Of a stretch of DNA of 64,000 bases, positions 1-9,566 are shown piece by piece. Every line of letters begins with the position of its first letter. The stretch's first letter is position 1. A model generated the notes under the pieces. That model was given only the letters and a program-made list of their open reading frames with translations, was not told where the DNA came from and did not search any database. The DNA is from Bacteroides intestinalis (lineage in GTDB: Bacteria; Bacteroidota; Bacteroidia; Bacteroidales; Bacteroidaceae), in assembly GCF_003464595.1 (NCBI RefSeq), contig NZ_QRZF01000002.1, positions 500,709 to 564,708 of the forward strand, given 5' to 3'. The translations under genes and the position numbers were made by a program.

Positions 1-1
1 T

Positions 2-2473
2 TCTTTCATTGGCTATATTACTTTTTCTAAACCTATTCCCGCTTCATTCAGAGGTTCTTCGCAGAATCTGGGTGATATTGCGTTACTTCCTGATGGCTTT
101 TTATTGAATGAAACGGTTGTAGTGGGTAAAGCGCCATTAGCGGTTACCGAACAGGATACAACGGTTTTTAATGCTTCAGCCTATCGTACTCCCGAAGGTT
201 CCATGCTGGAAGATCTTGTGAAACAATTGCCCGGTGGGGAAATTGATGGCGATGGAAAGTTGTTGATCCATGGAAAGGAAGTTGAAAAAATACTGGTAGA
301 CGGTAAAGAGTTCTTTACGGATGATCTGAAGGCTGCTTTGAAGAATCTTCCGGTAGAAATGGTGGAGAAACTGAAAGCTTATGAGCGTAAATCTGACCTG
401 GCTCGCCTGACGGGAATTGATGACGGAGATGAAGAAATGATACTTGACCTGGCGGTGAAGAAGGACATGAAGAAGGGATGGATGGATAACTTCATGGCAG
501 GTACAGGCAATAAAGGACGGTATGAGCTTGCCAATACTTTGAACCGTTTTCGGGATAATTCCCAACTTACTATTATCGGTAATTTGAATAATACGAACAA
601 TCAAGGTTTCTCGGAATTGCAGCGAGAGTCCTCGGCTGCCAGTGGGAATATTTTGAATAGGGTAGGGTTGGTTACTTCACATTCCTTAGGCATGAACTTC
701 ACTCGTGACTGGGACAGAGTGAAACTTCGCTCTAATATTCAATATGCGGGTACTGATCGTTCGGAGGATAGTCGTACTATAGTAGACAACTTTTTGAGAC
801 AAGATAAATCAATCAGTCATAGCACCAACGATAATCATACGAAAAACCACAATCTGACGGCAAATGCTTATCTGGAATGGAAGATAGATTCGGTAACCAA
901 CTTGGTATTTCGCCCACAGTATCGCTATGTGGCAAGTGACAGGAGGAATGGAAGTTACCAACAGAGTTGGTCGGATGAAAGCTTATTGAATGAGAGAACT
1001 GCCTCTAATCTTTATGATAATTCCCAGTATAATCTGACTTTCATGTTACAGGTCAACCGTAAGTTCAGCCGTAAAGGGCGAAACCTGGCTTTGAAGGTGG
1101 ATTATGGAACGAATGCTTCTTCGGTCGATAGGGAAAATTTTTCTACTACACATTATTTCAAGAATGATACGGAGAAAGTAGTCAACCAGCGTGTGGATGA
1201 TGAAGGTGATGGTTATAATTACCGCCTGCAACTGGTGTATGTAGAACCGTTGCCTAACCGTTATTTTCTTCAGTTTCGTTATAGTTATCAATACCGGGTG
1301 ACTCATTCGGACCGTTTCGTCTATAACTGGGATGAGGCGATGGAGGATTTTGTAGCCGATTACGATTCCTTGGCAAGTAATAGTTTTGAGAGTCAATATA
1401 GTACCCATCTTTTCAATATGGCTGTCCGTACTTCCCGGAAAAAGTATAACTACAATATTGGTGTTGATCTGGAACCTCAAAAACTGGACAGCCGTTCTTT
1501 TCTGGATGATGTTTTCAAACATCAAATGAGTAAAACGGTTCTTAACTTCTCGCCAACATTGAACTTTCGCTATAAGTTTTCCAAACGTACCCAGTTACAA
1601 GCCATTTATAGAGGAAAGGGAAGACAACCCAGCGTTCGTGATCTGCAGCCGATTGCCGATATGACGAATCCGTTGAATATCCGTATCGGTAATCCATCTC
1701 TGAAGCCTTCTTATACCAATACGTTTACATTGAATTATAATTCATACAATGTCAAGCATCAGCGCAACATGGTGGTATCCCTTTTTGTGGAGAATGTACT
1801 TAATAGTGTAACAAACCAGGTCACATACGACAGTGAAACAGGAGGTAGAACTACCACACCCGTTAATTTGAATGGAAACTGGCGAGCATCAGGCTCTCTT
1901 TCATTGAGTGGACCTTTCAACAATCGCAACTGGCTGTTCCGCACCTATTCTTATCTGCAATATAGGAATCAGAATGGGTACACCACTCAGAATAAAAAAG
2001 AACCGATGAAAAGTTCCGTTCAGCATCTTACGGCGCGTGAACGTTTGCAACTTACTTTCCGTACCCGGCAACTCGAACTGAGTGCACGGGGAGAAGTATT
2101 ATATAATAATTCATATAACAATGTGAAAGATATGCGTACGGAAACATTCGATTATCAATTAGGAGGAGATTTACAGTATTATCTTCCCTGGGGATTTGAG
2201 TATAGTAATGATCTCACGTATTTTCTTCGCACCGGATATGGATACGATAGTAGTGGGCGGAAGAATCTGATATGGAATTGTCAACTATCGAAAGCTTTCT
2301 TGAAAAAGAAACAATTACTGCTGCGTTTTAAGTTTTATGATATTCTACGTCAGGAGATTTCCATGGTGCGTACTATTTCGGCTACTGCTATACGTGATGC
2401 GGATTATAATGTTTTGGGACGTTATTTTATGGTACATGCTATCCTGCGATTGAATATGATGGGGAAAAAGTAA
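2..2473 (+). CDS. Outer-membrane beta-barrel protein (TonB-receptor-like), 5' end cut by window
   Basis: The reading frame is open from base 2, so the gene begins before the window. The first visible residues resemble the end of a carboxypeptidase-regulatory-like (CarboxypepD_reg) domain. They are followed by the link LNETVVVGKAP and a plug-like stretch (about 60 residues after base 104). The remaining roughly 650 residues are rich in aromatic, Asn and Arg residues in alternating patterns, as in the OMP_b-brl_3 class of Bacteroidota barrels. The protein ends NMMGKK without the usual terminal aromatic residue. An internal ATG at 104 exists but would remove the regulatory domain, so it is unlikely to be the start. 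The role is probably transport or assembly in the outer membrane. The substrate cannot be read from sequence, and no SusD partner follows. Confidence 0.82.
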   Translation, partial: SFIGYITFSKPIPASFRGSSQNLGDIALLPDGFLLNETVVVGKAPLAVTEQDTTVFNASAYRTPEGSMLEDLVKQLPGGEIDGDGKLLIHGKEVEKILVDGKEFFTDDLKAALKNLPVEMVEKLKAYERKSDLARLTGIDDGDEEMILDLAVKKDMKKGWMDNFMAGTGNKGRYELANTLNRFRDNSQLTIIGNLNNTNNQGFSELQRESSAASGNILNRVGLVTSHSLGMNFTRDWDRVKLRSNIQYAGTDRSEDSRTIVDNFLRQDKSISHSTNDNHTKNHNLTANAYLEWKIDSVTNLVFRPQYRYVASDRRNGSYQQSWSDESLLNERTASNLYDNSQYNLTFMLQVNRKFSRKGRNLALKVDYGTNASSVDRENFSTTHYFKNDTEKVVNQRVDDEGDGYNYRLQLVYVEPLPNRYFLQFRYSYQYRVTHSDRFVYNWDEAMEDFVADYDSLASNSFESQYSTHLFNMAVRTSRKKYNYNIGVDLEPQKLDSRSFLDDVFKHQMSKTVLNFSPTLNFRYKFSKRTQLQAIYRGKGRQPSVRDLQPIADMTNPLNIRIGNPSLKPSYTNTFTLNYNSYNVKHQRNMVVSLFVENVLNSVTNQVTYDSETGGRTTTPVNLNGNWRASGSLSLSGPFNNRNWLFRTYSYLQYRNQNGYTTQNKKEPMKSSVQHLTARERLQLTFRTRQLELSARGEVLYNNSYNNVKDMRTETFDYQLGGDLQYYLPWGFEYSNDLTYFLRTGYGYDSSGRKNLIWNCQLSKAFLKKKQLLLRFKFYDILRQEISMVRTISATAIRDADYNVLGRYFMVHAILRLNMMGKK

Positions 2474-2549
2474 AAAATGCAAAGTCTTGAAACTTCAACA
2501 GGGTTAATTTGTTGTAGATACTCAAATTAATAAAAGAAAACTCTGGGGA

Positions 2550-4124
2550 ATGTTTCAAAGGTTCAAAAACTTTAGAAAACTGAGGAAGTGGTATGTCGTG
2601 AAGCTGAAACTGGTTGACGCACGCCTGTATTTCGTCAGCATCTTCGTAGGATTGCTGACGGGGCTGGTGGCTGTTCCCTATCATTATTGCCTCTATTATT
2701 TCTTTAACCTGCGAAGTGAATTCTTTGCTTCCCGCCCGGAGTGGTACTGGCATATTCCTCTTTTTCTTTTCTTTTGGGCGATACTGATATTCGTATCCTG
2801 GCTGGTGATGAAAATGCCACTTATCACCGGGGGAGGTATTCCTCAAACACGTGCTGCTATTAATGGACGCATTACCTATAAACACCCTTTTATAGAGTTG
2901 GTTTCTAAATTCTTCGGTGGTATTCTTTCGGTTTCAGCCGGATTATCACTGGGACGTGAAGGACCTTCTGTGCAAATAGGTTCGTATATCGGATGCCTTG
3001 TAGCGCGTTGGACACATATTTTGAGAGGTGAACGAAAACAATTGCTTGCTGCCGGTGCTGGTGCCGGTCTTGCCGCTGCGTTTGCAGCACCGCTGGCTTC
3101 TTCATTGCTTGTCATCGAATCCATCGAACGTTTTGATGCTCCGAAAACGGCTATTACTACCTTACTGGCAGGTGTAGTGGCAGGGGCGGTGGCGAGTATG
3201 GTTTTTCCTATAAATTCCTACCATCTGATACAAGTGGCCGAACCCGGTTTTTCTTTTGGAGTTCAGGTGAAGTACTTCTTATTGCTTGCAGTGATTATTT
3301 CTGTTTGCGGAAAGTTATATTCCATGATGATGGTGTCCTTTAAGCGAGTTTATGCTACGGTGAAATCTTCGGTATATATGAAGATGTTCTATCTGCTGCT
3401 GGTTGCTTACATTATTTCCTTTATGCAGGTTAACCTGACGGGTGGGGGAGAACAGTTTCTTTTGGAGCAGGCACAGTCCGGCAGTCATGCACAGATTATG
3501 TGGGTAACGGCAATGATGCTGTTACATTTCGGCTTTTCCGTAATCTGTGTTTCATCTGGTTTACCGGGTGGAAGTTTTATCCCTACACTGGTCACCGGTG
3601 GATTACTGGGGCAGATTGTCGGTTTACTGGGAGTGGAATATGGAGTTATTGAACCGGAGAATGTCAGTTATGTGATGTTGATTTCCATGTCGGCTTTTCT
3701 GGTGGCTGTGATACGTACCCCTTTGACAGCTATTGTACTGATAACCGAGATAACAGGACATTTTGAGGTATTTTACCCGTCGGTAGTAGTAGGCGGATTA
3801 ACTTATTATTTAACGGAACTTCTTCAGATAAAACCTTTTAATGTGACGCTTTATGAGGATATGATCAATACTCCTGCTTTCCAGGAACAAAAAAGATATA
3901 AACTATCCATTGAAGTGATGACAGGTTCGTATCTGGACGGTAAACTTGTGGACGAGCTTTCTTTACCCGAAAACTGTGCTATTATCAATATACATCGGGA
4001 TGGTAAAGATGCAAAGCCCCCCGGAATACGGTTGATTCCGGGGGACCAGGTTGATATTGAACTGGATGCACAGGACATTGAAAAGCTCTATGAGCCACTC
4101 GTTAGTCTGGCAAACATTTATTGA
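2550..4124 (+). CDS. ClC-family chloride channel/antiporter with C-terminal RCK_C-like domain
   Basis: A 524-residue inner-membrane protein with the ClC signatures: GGGIP near residues 94-98 (usual form GSGIP), GREGPSV at 135-141 with the gating glutamate E137, and GLPGGSFIP around residue 345. The gating glutamate suggests either a Cl-/H+ exchanger or a voltage-gated channel. After the last membrane helix, residues about 450-520 look like a TrkA-C/RCK_C regulatory domain (short beta strands, then RLIPGDQVDIELD), in place of the CBS pair found in many ClC proteins. The start at 2550 gives a basic, Phe-rich N-terminus before the first membrane segment. The gene is convergent with the trpB-like gene, 9 bases away. 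Confidence 0.93.
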   Translation: MFQRFKNFRKLRKWYVVKLKLVDARLYFVSIFVGLLTGLVAVPYHYCLYYFFNLRSEFFASRPEWYWHIPLFLFFWAILIFVSWLVMKMPLITGGGIPQTRAAINGRITYKHPFIELVSKFFGGILSVSAGLSLGREGPSVQIGSYIGCLVARWTHILRGERKQLLAAGAGAGLAAAFAAPLASSLLVIESIERFDAPKTAITTLLAGVVAGAVASMVFPINSYHLIQVAEPGFSFGVQVKYFLLLAVIISVCGKLYSMMMVSFKRVYATVKSSVYMKMFYLLLVAYIISFMQVNLTGGGEQFLLEQAQSGSHAQIMWVTAMMLLHFGFSVICVSSGLPGGSFIPTLVTGGLLGQIVGLLGVEYGVIEPENVSYVMLISMSAFLVAVIRTPLTAIVLITEITGHFEVFYPSVVVGGLTYYLTELLQIKPFNVTLYEDMINTPAFQEQKRYKLSIEVMTGSYLDGKLVDELSLPENCAIINIHRDGKDAKPPGIRLIPGDQVDIELDAQDIEKLYEPLVSLANIY

Positions 4125-4133
4125 TGAGGCGTC

Positions 4134-5501
4134 TTACGCCAGACTGCCTATTTCGTCCAGATTCTTCTGAATATCCTGATCTGTCAGTTCATAATTAACA
4201 AGATCGCCGGAGAGGTATTTATCGTACGAAGTCATGTCAATCAGTCCGTGACCTGAGAGATTGAACAGGATCACTTTTTCTTCGCCTGTTTCCTTGCATT
4301 TGTTTGCTTCGCGGATGGCGGCAGCAATAGCGTGACAAGATTCCGGTGCGGGAATGATACCTTCAACCTGGGCAAACAGACAACCGGCTTCGAATGATTC
4401 CAGTTGTTTGATGTCTACAGCTTCCATTAGACCATCTTTCAATAGTTGCGAAACGATAACACCTGCACCGTGGTAACGCAATCCACCTGCATGAATATTG
4501 GCAGGAGCAAAGTTATGTCCCAATGTATACATAGGTAGCAATGGGGTATATCCGGCTTCATCACCGAAATCATATTGGAACTTACCACGTGTCAACTTCG
4601 GGCAAGAAGCCGGTTCGGCAGCGATGAAACGTGTTTGTTTACCTTCCAGGATCTTATGGCGCATGAATGGGAATGCGATACCGCCAAAATTGGAACCACC
4701 ACCGAAGCAAGCGATTACCATATCAGGATATTCTCCTGCCATTTCCATTTGTTTTTCGGCTTCCAAGCCGATTACAGTCTGGTGCAAAGCTACATGGCTC
4801 AAAACGGATCCTAATGTATATTTGCAATTCGGTGTAGTTTGTGCCAGTTCGATGGCTTCCGAAATAGCTGTTCCTAAAGAACCCTGATAGTTGGGGTGAG
4901 CTGTCAGAATGTCTTTTCCGGCGCGGGTAGACATAGATGGAGACGGTGTAACCTGTGCGCCGAACGTCTGCATGATGCTACGGCGGTAAGGTTTCTGTTC
5001 GTAGCTGATTTTTACTTGGTAAACAGCAGCTTCCAAGCCAAACAAGCGGGCAGCATAGGCCAGTGAAGCACCCCATTGACCGGCACCGGTTTCTGTGGTA
5101 ACGTTGGTTACTCCTTCTTTTTTGCAATAGTAAGCTTGGGGAATGGCAGAGTTTAACTTGTGTGATCCCATTGGACTGACACTCTCATTCTTGAAGTAGA
5201 TGTGTGCCGGAGTGCCCAATGCTTCCTCCAGTCCATAGGCACGGACGAGCGGAGTACTGCGATAATATTTGTACATTTCGCGTACTTCTTCGGGAATCTC
5301 AATCCACTTATCGGTCTGGTTAAGTTCTTGCTTACACAGTTCCTGAGCGAAGATAGGATATAAATCTTCTGCTTTCAGTGGTTGTTTGGTACCGGGATGA
5401 AGCGGAGGCATCGGTTTATTTACCATATCTGCCTGTATATTATACCAATAGTGTGGAATTTCTTCTTCCGGAAGGAAAAATCTTTTTGTCTTGTTGCTCA
5501 T
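4134..5501 (-). CDS. trpB: Tryptophan synthase beta chain, TrpB2 type
   Basis: A 455-residue PLP enzyme of the beta-replacement class that joins indole and serine to make tryptophan. GSHKLNSA carries the Schiff-base lysine K115. ETGAGQWG and the Gly-rich phosphate loop CFGGGSNFGG are present. The protein is longer than ordinary TrpB (about 395 residues), with an N-terminal extension containing IPHYWYNIQADM, typical of the TrpB2 group (TIGR01415-like). It stands alone, with no trpA or other trp gene nearby, which is usual for TrpB2. It may salvage indole without channelling from an alpha subunit. The start at 5501 is the first ATG of the conserved N-terminus. The gene is divergent from the potassium uptake pair, with a 133-base gap. 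Confidence 0.95.
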   Translation of the reverse strand: MSNKTKRFFLPEEEIPHYWYNIQADMVNKPMPPLHPGTKQPLKAEDLYPIFAQELCKQELNQTDKWIEIPEEVREMYKYYRSTPLVRAYGLEEALGTPAHIYFKNESVSPMGSHKLNSAIPQAYYCKKEGVTNVTTETGAGQWGASLAYAARLFGLEAAVYQVKISYEQKPYRRSIMQTFGAQVTPSPSMSTRAGKDILTAHPNYQGSLGTAISEAIELAQTTPNCKYTLGSVLSHVALHQTVIGLEAEKQMEMAGEYPDMVIACFGGGSNFGGIAFPFMRHKILEGKQTRFIAAEPASCPKLTRGKFQYDFGDEAGYTPLLPMYTLGHNFAPANIHAGGLRYHGAGVIVSQLLKDGLMEAVDIKQLESFEAGCLFAQVEGIIPAPESCHAIAAAIREANKCKETGEEKVILFNLSGHGLIDMTSYDKYLSGDLVNYELTDQDIQKNLDEIGSLA

Positions 5502-5634
5502 AGTGGTTAATTCTATTAAATTTTTACGAGGCCAAATGTAACTATTATTTTTAAAACAATTTCTTTTTTCTTTTGTTTTTTGTCTATACGCATTGTTTTG
5601 TTTATGTTTGCCTGATATTTAATTTGGTGTCTCC

Positions 5635-7464
5635 ATGAAGATTTATCATAAATTCTTGTTATATCAGAATAAATGGATTCATCCGTACACTCGGATCATT
5701 CTTGGAGGGGTGACTTATATAGCCTACCTGGCTTCTATTCTGTTAATTGTAGGTGTAGTATATGAACACGGCTTTACTATTTCCGAACACGAGGCTTCTC
5801 AACTGCAAACTCTCTATCGGTTTGTGTGGGGTGTTTTCCTGACGGAAGTGACTTTGCGTCTCTTGTTGGAATACAGAGATACAAAGCGTGCATTTAAGAA
5901 ACTGGCCTGGATACTGATCGCCTTACTCTATCTTACTCTGATTCCGGTTATTTTTCATCGACCGGAGGAAGAAGGAGCTATTTTGTACTTTTGGGAATTC
6001 TTGAACGGAAAACCTTATCACATTGTACTTTTGCTCATTTTTTCTTTCTTTAATCTGTCCAATGGCTTGGTCAGGTTATTAGGACGGAGAACGAATCCTT
6101 CTTTAATCCTGGCTGGTAGTTTCTTTATAATTATTCTTATAGGAACGGGCCTGTTAATGCTGCCCCGCTGTACGATGAATGGAATTTCTTGGGTGGATTC
6201 TTTGTTTATTTCCACCAGTGCAGTGTGTGTCACAGGACTGACTTCGGTGGATGTGGCTTCCACCTTTACTACATCTGGTTTTGTGGTGATTATCCTACTA
6301 ATACAGATTGGCGGTTTGGGGGTAATGACACTGACCAGTTTTTTTGCGATGTTCTTTATGGGTAATACATCATTCTATAACCAGTTGGTGGTTCGTGATA
6401 TGGTTAGTTCCAATTCATTGAATTCATTGCTTTCTACTTTACTGTATATATTAGGCTTCACACTGGCTATAGAAGGGACGGGAATGCTTGCCATTTGGAG
6501 TGATATTCATGGTACAATGGGAATGACTTTTGAGGAGGAAGTAGCCTTTTCTGCTTTCCATGCCATATCAGCATTTTGTAATGCGGGTTTTTCCACATTA
6601 CCGGGTAATCTGGGTAATCCATTGGTGATGACGGGGCATAATCCTTTCCTTATTTATATATCCTTGCTGATTATTCTGGGTGGTATCGGTTTCCCGATAT
6701 TGGTGAATTTTAAAGATATCGTACTCCATCATTTACGTCGTATATGGAAGTTCTTGCATACATGGGAGTGGGACAGACATCGTTTTTACCATCTGTATAA
6801 CCTGAATACGAGGATTGTACTGATTATGACTTTTCTGTTGCTGGTGCTTGGTACAGTTTTTATTGCTATTTTTGAGTGGAACCATGCCTTTGCCGGCATG
6901 TCGGTTGCTGATAAATGGACACAGGCATTTTTTAATGCAACTTGTCCGCGTACTGCCGGGTTTACCAGTGTGGATTTAACTTCGTTGGGAGTACAGAGTG
7001 TATTGATCTATATTTTCCTGATGTGGGTTGGTGGTGCAGCACAATCTACGGCCGGTGGTGTCAAGGTGAATGCCTTTGCGGTAGTTGTGTTGAATCTGGT
7101 TGCTGTGTTGCGCGGTACGGAAAAGGTAGAGGTGTTCGGCCGTGAGTTGTCATACGATTCAATCCGTCGTTCCAATGCTACAGTGGTGATGTCTCTTGGT
7201 GTTTTATTTGTTTTTGTTTTTATTCTGACGATGTGGGAACCTCAGGCATCTGTTATGGCACTTTTGTTTGAATGTGTGTCGGCACTGAGTACGGTAGGTT
7301 CCAGTTTAAATCTGACTCCGACCTTGGGTGATAATAGTAAGCTACTTGTTGCTTTCTTGATGTTTATCGGACGTGTGGGTTTGATTACGTTGATGTTGGG
7401 TATCATTAAGCAAAAGAAACATACGAAGTATCAGTATCCAAGTGGACAGATTATTATAAATTAG
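5635..7464 (+). CDS. TrkH/KtrB-family potassium uptake membrane subunit
   Basis: A 609-residue polytopic inner-membrane protein. All four pore-loop filter motifs are visible: CVTGLTSVD (about residue 200), CNAGFST (about 323), RTAGFTSVD (about 440) and STVGSSL (about 560). Each carries the glycine that binds K+. About 150 residues of additional membrane helices precede the first repeat, longer than minimal KtrB and common in Bacteroidota members. The TrkA-like subunit follows after 23 bases, so the two form an operon and a K+ (possibly Na+-coupled) uptake complex. The start is the ATG at 5635, and no better upstream start exists in frame. Confidence 0.95.
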   Translation: MKIYHKFLLYQNKWIHPYTRIILGGVTYIAYLASILLIVGVVYEHGFTISEHEASQLQTLYRFVWGVFLTEVTLRLLLEYRDTKRAFKKLAWILIALLYLTLIPVIFHRPEEEGAILYFWEFLNGKPYHIVLLLIFSFFNLSNGLVRLLGRRTNPSLILAGSFFIIILIGTGLLMLPRCTMNGISWVDSLFISTSAVCVTGLTSVDVASTFTTSGFVVIILLIQIGGLGVMTLTSFFAMFFMGNTSFYNQLVVRDMVSSNSLNSLLSTLLYILGFTLAIEGTGMLAIWSDIHGTMGMTFEEEVAFSAFHAISAFCNAGFSTLPGNLGNPLVMTGHNPFLIYISLLIILGGIGFPILVNFKDIVLHHLRRIWKFLHTWEWDRHRFYHLYNLNTRIVLIMTFLLLVLGTVFIAIFEWNHAFAGMSVADKWTQAFFNATCPRTAGFTSVDLTSLGVQSVLIYIFLMWVGGAAQSTAGGVKVNAFAVVVLNLVAVLRGTEKVEVFGRELSYDSIRRSNATVVMSLGVLFVFVFILTMWEPQASVMALLFECVSALSTVGSSLNLTPTLGDNSKLLVAFLMFIGRVGLITLMLGIIKQKKHTKYQYPSGQIIIN

Positions 7465-7487
7465 TAATTAGTAGTAAAATAAATAGT

Positions 7488-8174
7488 ATGAAGTATATTA
7501 TTATCGGTTTAGGAAATTACGGACACATGCTTGCCGAGGAATTGTCGGCATTGGGGCACGAGGTGATTGGTGCGGATGTGAGTGCAAGCCGCGTAGATAG
7601 TATAAAAGAGAAAATAGCTACAGCTTTTGTATTGGATGCAACTGACGAGCAGGCGCTTGCTGTTCTTCCTTTAAGTGGAGTGGATGTGGTAGTAGTGGCT
7701 ATTGGTGAGAATTTTGGCGCTTCCATTCGTGTAGTGGCTTTGCTGAAACAACAGAAAGTGGAGCATATCTATGCGCGGGCTATTGATAATGTCCATCGTT
7801 CCGTACTTGAGGCTTTTGATTTGGAACGGATTTTAACTCCGGAGGAAGATGCTGCTCGTGGTTTGGTACATCTGTTGGAATTTGGTGCCAATATGGAAAC
7901 ATTCAGGGTGGACTCAAATTACTATGTAGTGAAATTTACTGTGCCGGAAAAAATGATAGGATACTATGCCAATGAATTGAATCTGGATAAAGAATTTGGT
8001 TTGAAGTTATTAGCATTGAAGCGTGCCAAGACTTTAAAGAACTGTCTGGGCATCTCATTTACAGAACATGATGTGATGAATGAATTACCTGAAAATGATC
8101 AAGTACAAGCTGGTGACGAACTGGTTTGTTACGGACGGTACAAGGACTTCCAGAAGTTTTGGAAAGCGATGTAA
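7488..8174 (+). CDS. TrkA/KtrA-type RCK regulatory subunit of the potassium transporter
   Basis: A 228-residue cytoplasmic protein. Residues 1-120 form a TrkA-N Rossmann domain with the nucleotide loop GLGNYG (residues 7-12) and the acidic residue D30 at the end of the second strand. The C-terminal half is a TrkA-C domain ending in the DQVQAGDELVCYG signature. Its size fits a single-RCK KtrA-like protein, not the double-domain E. coli TrkA. It probably binds NAD(H) or ATP/ADP and gates the TrkH-like subunit encoded directly upstream. The stop codon abuts the stop of the convergent HxlR gene with no bases between. Confidence 0.93.
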   Translation: MKYIIIGLGNYGHMLAEELSALGHEVIGADVSASRVDSIKEKIATAFVLDATDEQALAVLPLSGVDVVVVAIGENFGASIRVVALLKQQKVEHIYARAIDNVHRSVLEAFDLERILTPEEDAARGLVHLLEFGANMETFRVDSNYYVVKFTVPEKMIGYYANELNLDKEFGLKLLALKRAKTLKNCLGISFTEHDVMNELPENDQVQAGDELVCYGRYKDFQKFWKAM

Positions 8175-8543
8175 CTACGCTTTCCTATAGGATTTTCTGT
8201 CATCTAATATATCATTCATATTTTCTTGTGCCCACAATATCAAGGAATTGATATGGGGCAATAAAGACATGGCTCTGTCTGTAAGTGAGTATTCCACTTT
8301 CGGAGGAACCTGTGCATAAATTTGTCTCTTCACGAGTCCATCTTCTTCCAGAGTGCGTAGAGTGACCGTCAGCATCTTTTGTGATATATCCGGTATTGTC
8401 TTTTGTAATTCATTGAATCGCATGACGGGTGCCTGTGTTAGTGTGAAAAGTGTCAGTATCGACCATTTATCACTGATTCGTGATAGTATCATTCGGATAG
8501 GACAATCGATATAAGAGCTATTTTGTATATCTATTCTATTCAT
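8175..8543 (-). CDS. HxlR-family winged-helix transcriptional regulator
   Basis: A small MarR-like DNA-binding protein with the HxlR pattern: CPIRMILSRISDKWSILTLFTL, then RFNELQKTIPDISQKMLTVTLRTLEEDGLV as the recognition helix and wing. I start it at 8543 (MNRIDIQ, 122 residues). An in-frame ATG at 8600 would add 19 hydrophobic residues not typical of the family. The early Cys (in YIDCP) is the position used for redox or electrophile sensing in several family members. It faces away from the sigma factor gene, and its target is not evident from the neighbourhood. Confidence 0.9.
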   Translation of the reverse strand: MNRIDIQNSSYIDCPIRMILSRISDKWSILTLFTLTQAPVMRFNELQKTIPDISQKMLTVTLRTLEEDGLVKRQIYAQVPPKVEYSLTDRAMSLLPHINSLILWAQENMNDILDDRKSYRKA

Positions 8544-8665
8544 ATCTTGCTGATTTATAAAACACTCTACAAAAGTAACTAATATGCCAATTATATGCAA
8601 ATATACACCTGTGATTCTTTTATTACTTTTCCTTGCATGAGCATACGATTTGATATAGTGAATTG

Positions 8666-8724
8666 AAAACAGCTTTACTCTGAATTTGGTTGATAATAAA
8701 CTAAATTTAGAATAAGGCTGTTTT
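8666..8724. repeat. Imperfect inverted repeat (possible relic terminator)
   Basis: The arms 8666-8687 and 8703-8724 match at 19 of 22 positions around a 15-base loop. The right arm ends in TTTT. No gene reads into it from either side now: the hxlR-like gene starts to its left and runs away from it. It may be a terminator left by a lost gene, or a regulator-binding region. Confidence 0.5.
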
Positions 8725-8757
8725 ATGTATTATATTAAAATGATTTTTATTAAATCT

Positions 8758-8789
8758 TTTGGTTGGATAAAATTATTATGCTACCTTCG
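8758..8789 (+). promoter_or_regulatory. Candidate Bacteroides-type promoter for the PUL 1 sigma/FecR genes
   Basis: TTTG at 8758-8761 and TACCTTCG at 8782-8789 are separated by 20 bases. This fits the Bacteroides primary-sigma pattern TTTG, 19-21 bases, TAnnTTTG, with one mismatch in the -7 box. It would leave a leader of about 145 bases before the sigma gene. Confidence 0.5.
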
Positions 8790-8938
8790 CATTTGGAATA
8801 TTTTAAACAGTATTCAATGTTAACCTTGGGCATAGACTTTCATTAGGTTCGTACTCGAGCACTAAATTAAAGATACACAGTTGGTAAAAGCTTGTGCAAT
8901 AAGTAGAGATTCAGATCCAGACCTTTATAAATTATGAT

Positions 8939-9517
8939 ATGTATATAAAGACTAACACGGAAGAAACGACATCTTTCAATCAGCTATATAAAGATTACCA
9001 AACATCGTTTGTCAACTTTGCTTACACCTATGTCCGTGATTGGAATGTAGCGGAAGACATTACAGCAGAAGCTATTATCTATTATTGGGAAAATCGGAAT
9101 TCTCTTTCCGGTGTTGCCAATATTCCAGCATATATACTTACTGCTATAAAACATAGGAGCCTCAATTATCTCCGGCATTTACAGATACATGAAGAATGCT
9201 CTGAAGTAATCAAGAAATATCATGAATGGGAACTCAATACACGCATTGCTTCATTGGAGGCTTGCGAACCCTATGAACTGCTTGCCAAAGAGGTACAGGA
9301 GCTTATTCAGAAAACTTTGGATGAATTGCCGGAGCGTACCCGTAAGATATTTATAATGAGCCGCTACGAAAACAAATCTTATAAAGAAATTGCTGCGCTA
9401 ATGAACATGACTACTAAAGGAGTTGATTTTCATATTAGCAAGGCATTAAAGCTGTTCCAGACTAATCTAAAAGACTATTATCCAATATTTCTTTTATTTT
9501 TTGCAAAATTCCACTAG
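8939..9517 (+). CDS. ECF sigma-70 factor of PUL 1
   Basis: A 192-residue ECF sigma factor. Region 2 is near residues 20-60 (FVNFAYTYVRDWNVAEDITAEA) and the region 4 helix-turn-helix is near 125-175 (LPERTRKIFIMSRYENKSYKEIA). There is no region 3. The tail PIFLLFFAKFH is typical of the Bacteroides expansion group. It is followed after 49 bases by its FecR anti-sigma gene and then susC/susD. This is the standard layout in which glycan binding at SusC releases the sigma factor to transcribe the susC operon. Confidence 0.95.
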   Translation: MYIKTNTEETTSFNQLYKDYQTSFVNFAYTYVRDWNVAEDITAEAIIYYWENRNSLSGVANIPAYILTAIKHRSLNYLRHLQIHEECSEVIKKYHEWELNTRIASLEACEPYELLAKEVQELIQKTLDELPERTRKIFIMSRYENKSYKEIAALMNMTTKGVDFHISKALKLFQTNLKDYYPIFLLFFAKFH

Positions 9518-9566
9518 GAATTATTATCCATGAAGTGCCTTATATACAAAGGGAAGGTATTTTAAT

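Larger units (their letters stand above)
8544..8938. other. Intergenic region between hxlR-like gene and PUL 1 sigma gene
   Basis: About 395 bases with no credible gene. It holds an imperfect 22-bp inverted repeat (8666-8724) and a promoter-like pair (8758-8789), listed separately. The remaining roughly 150 bases before the sigma gene form a leader with no strong structure that I can see. Confidence 0.6.

Noticed and set aside
176..604. Long minus-strand ORFs inside the barrel, SusC and GH genes throughout the window
   Set aside because: They lie opposite strongly coding frames, have no signal, domain or start context, and their composition is what the antisense of Bacteroides codon use gives.
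4104..4145. Inverted repeats AGTCTGGC/GCCAGACT and GGCGT/ACGCC at the ClC-trpB junction
   Set aside because: They overlap both coding ends, the structures compete with each other and there is no T run; not enough for a terminator call.
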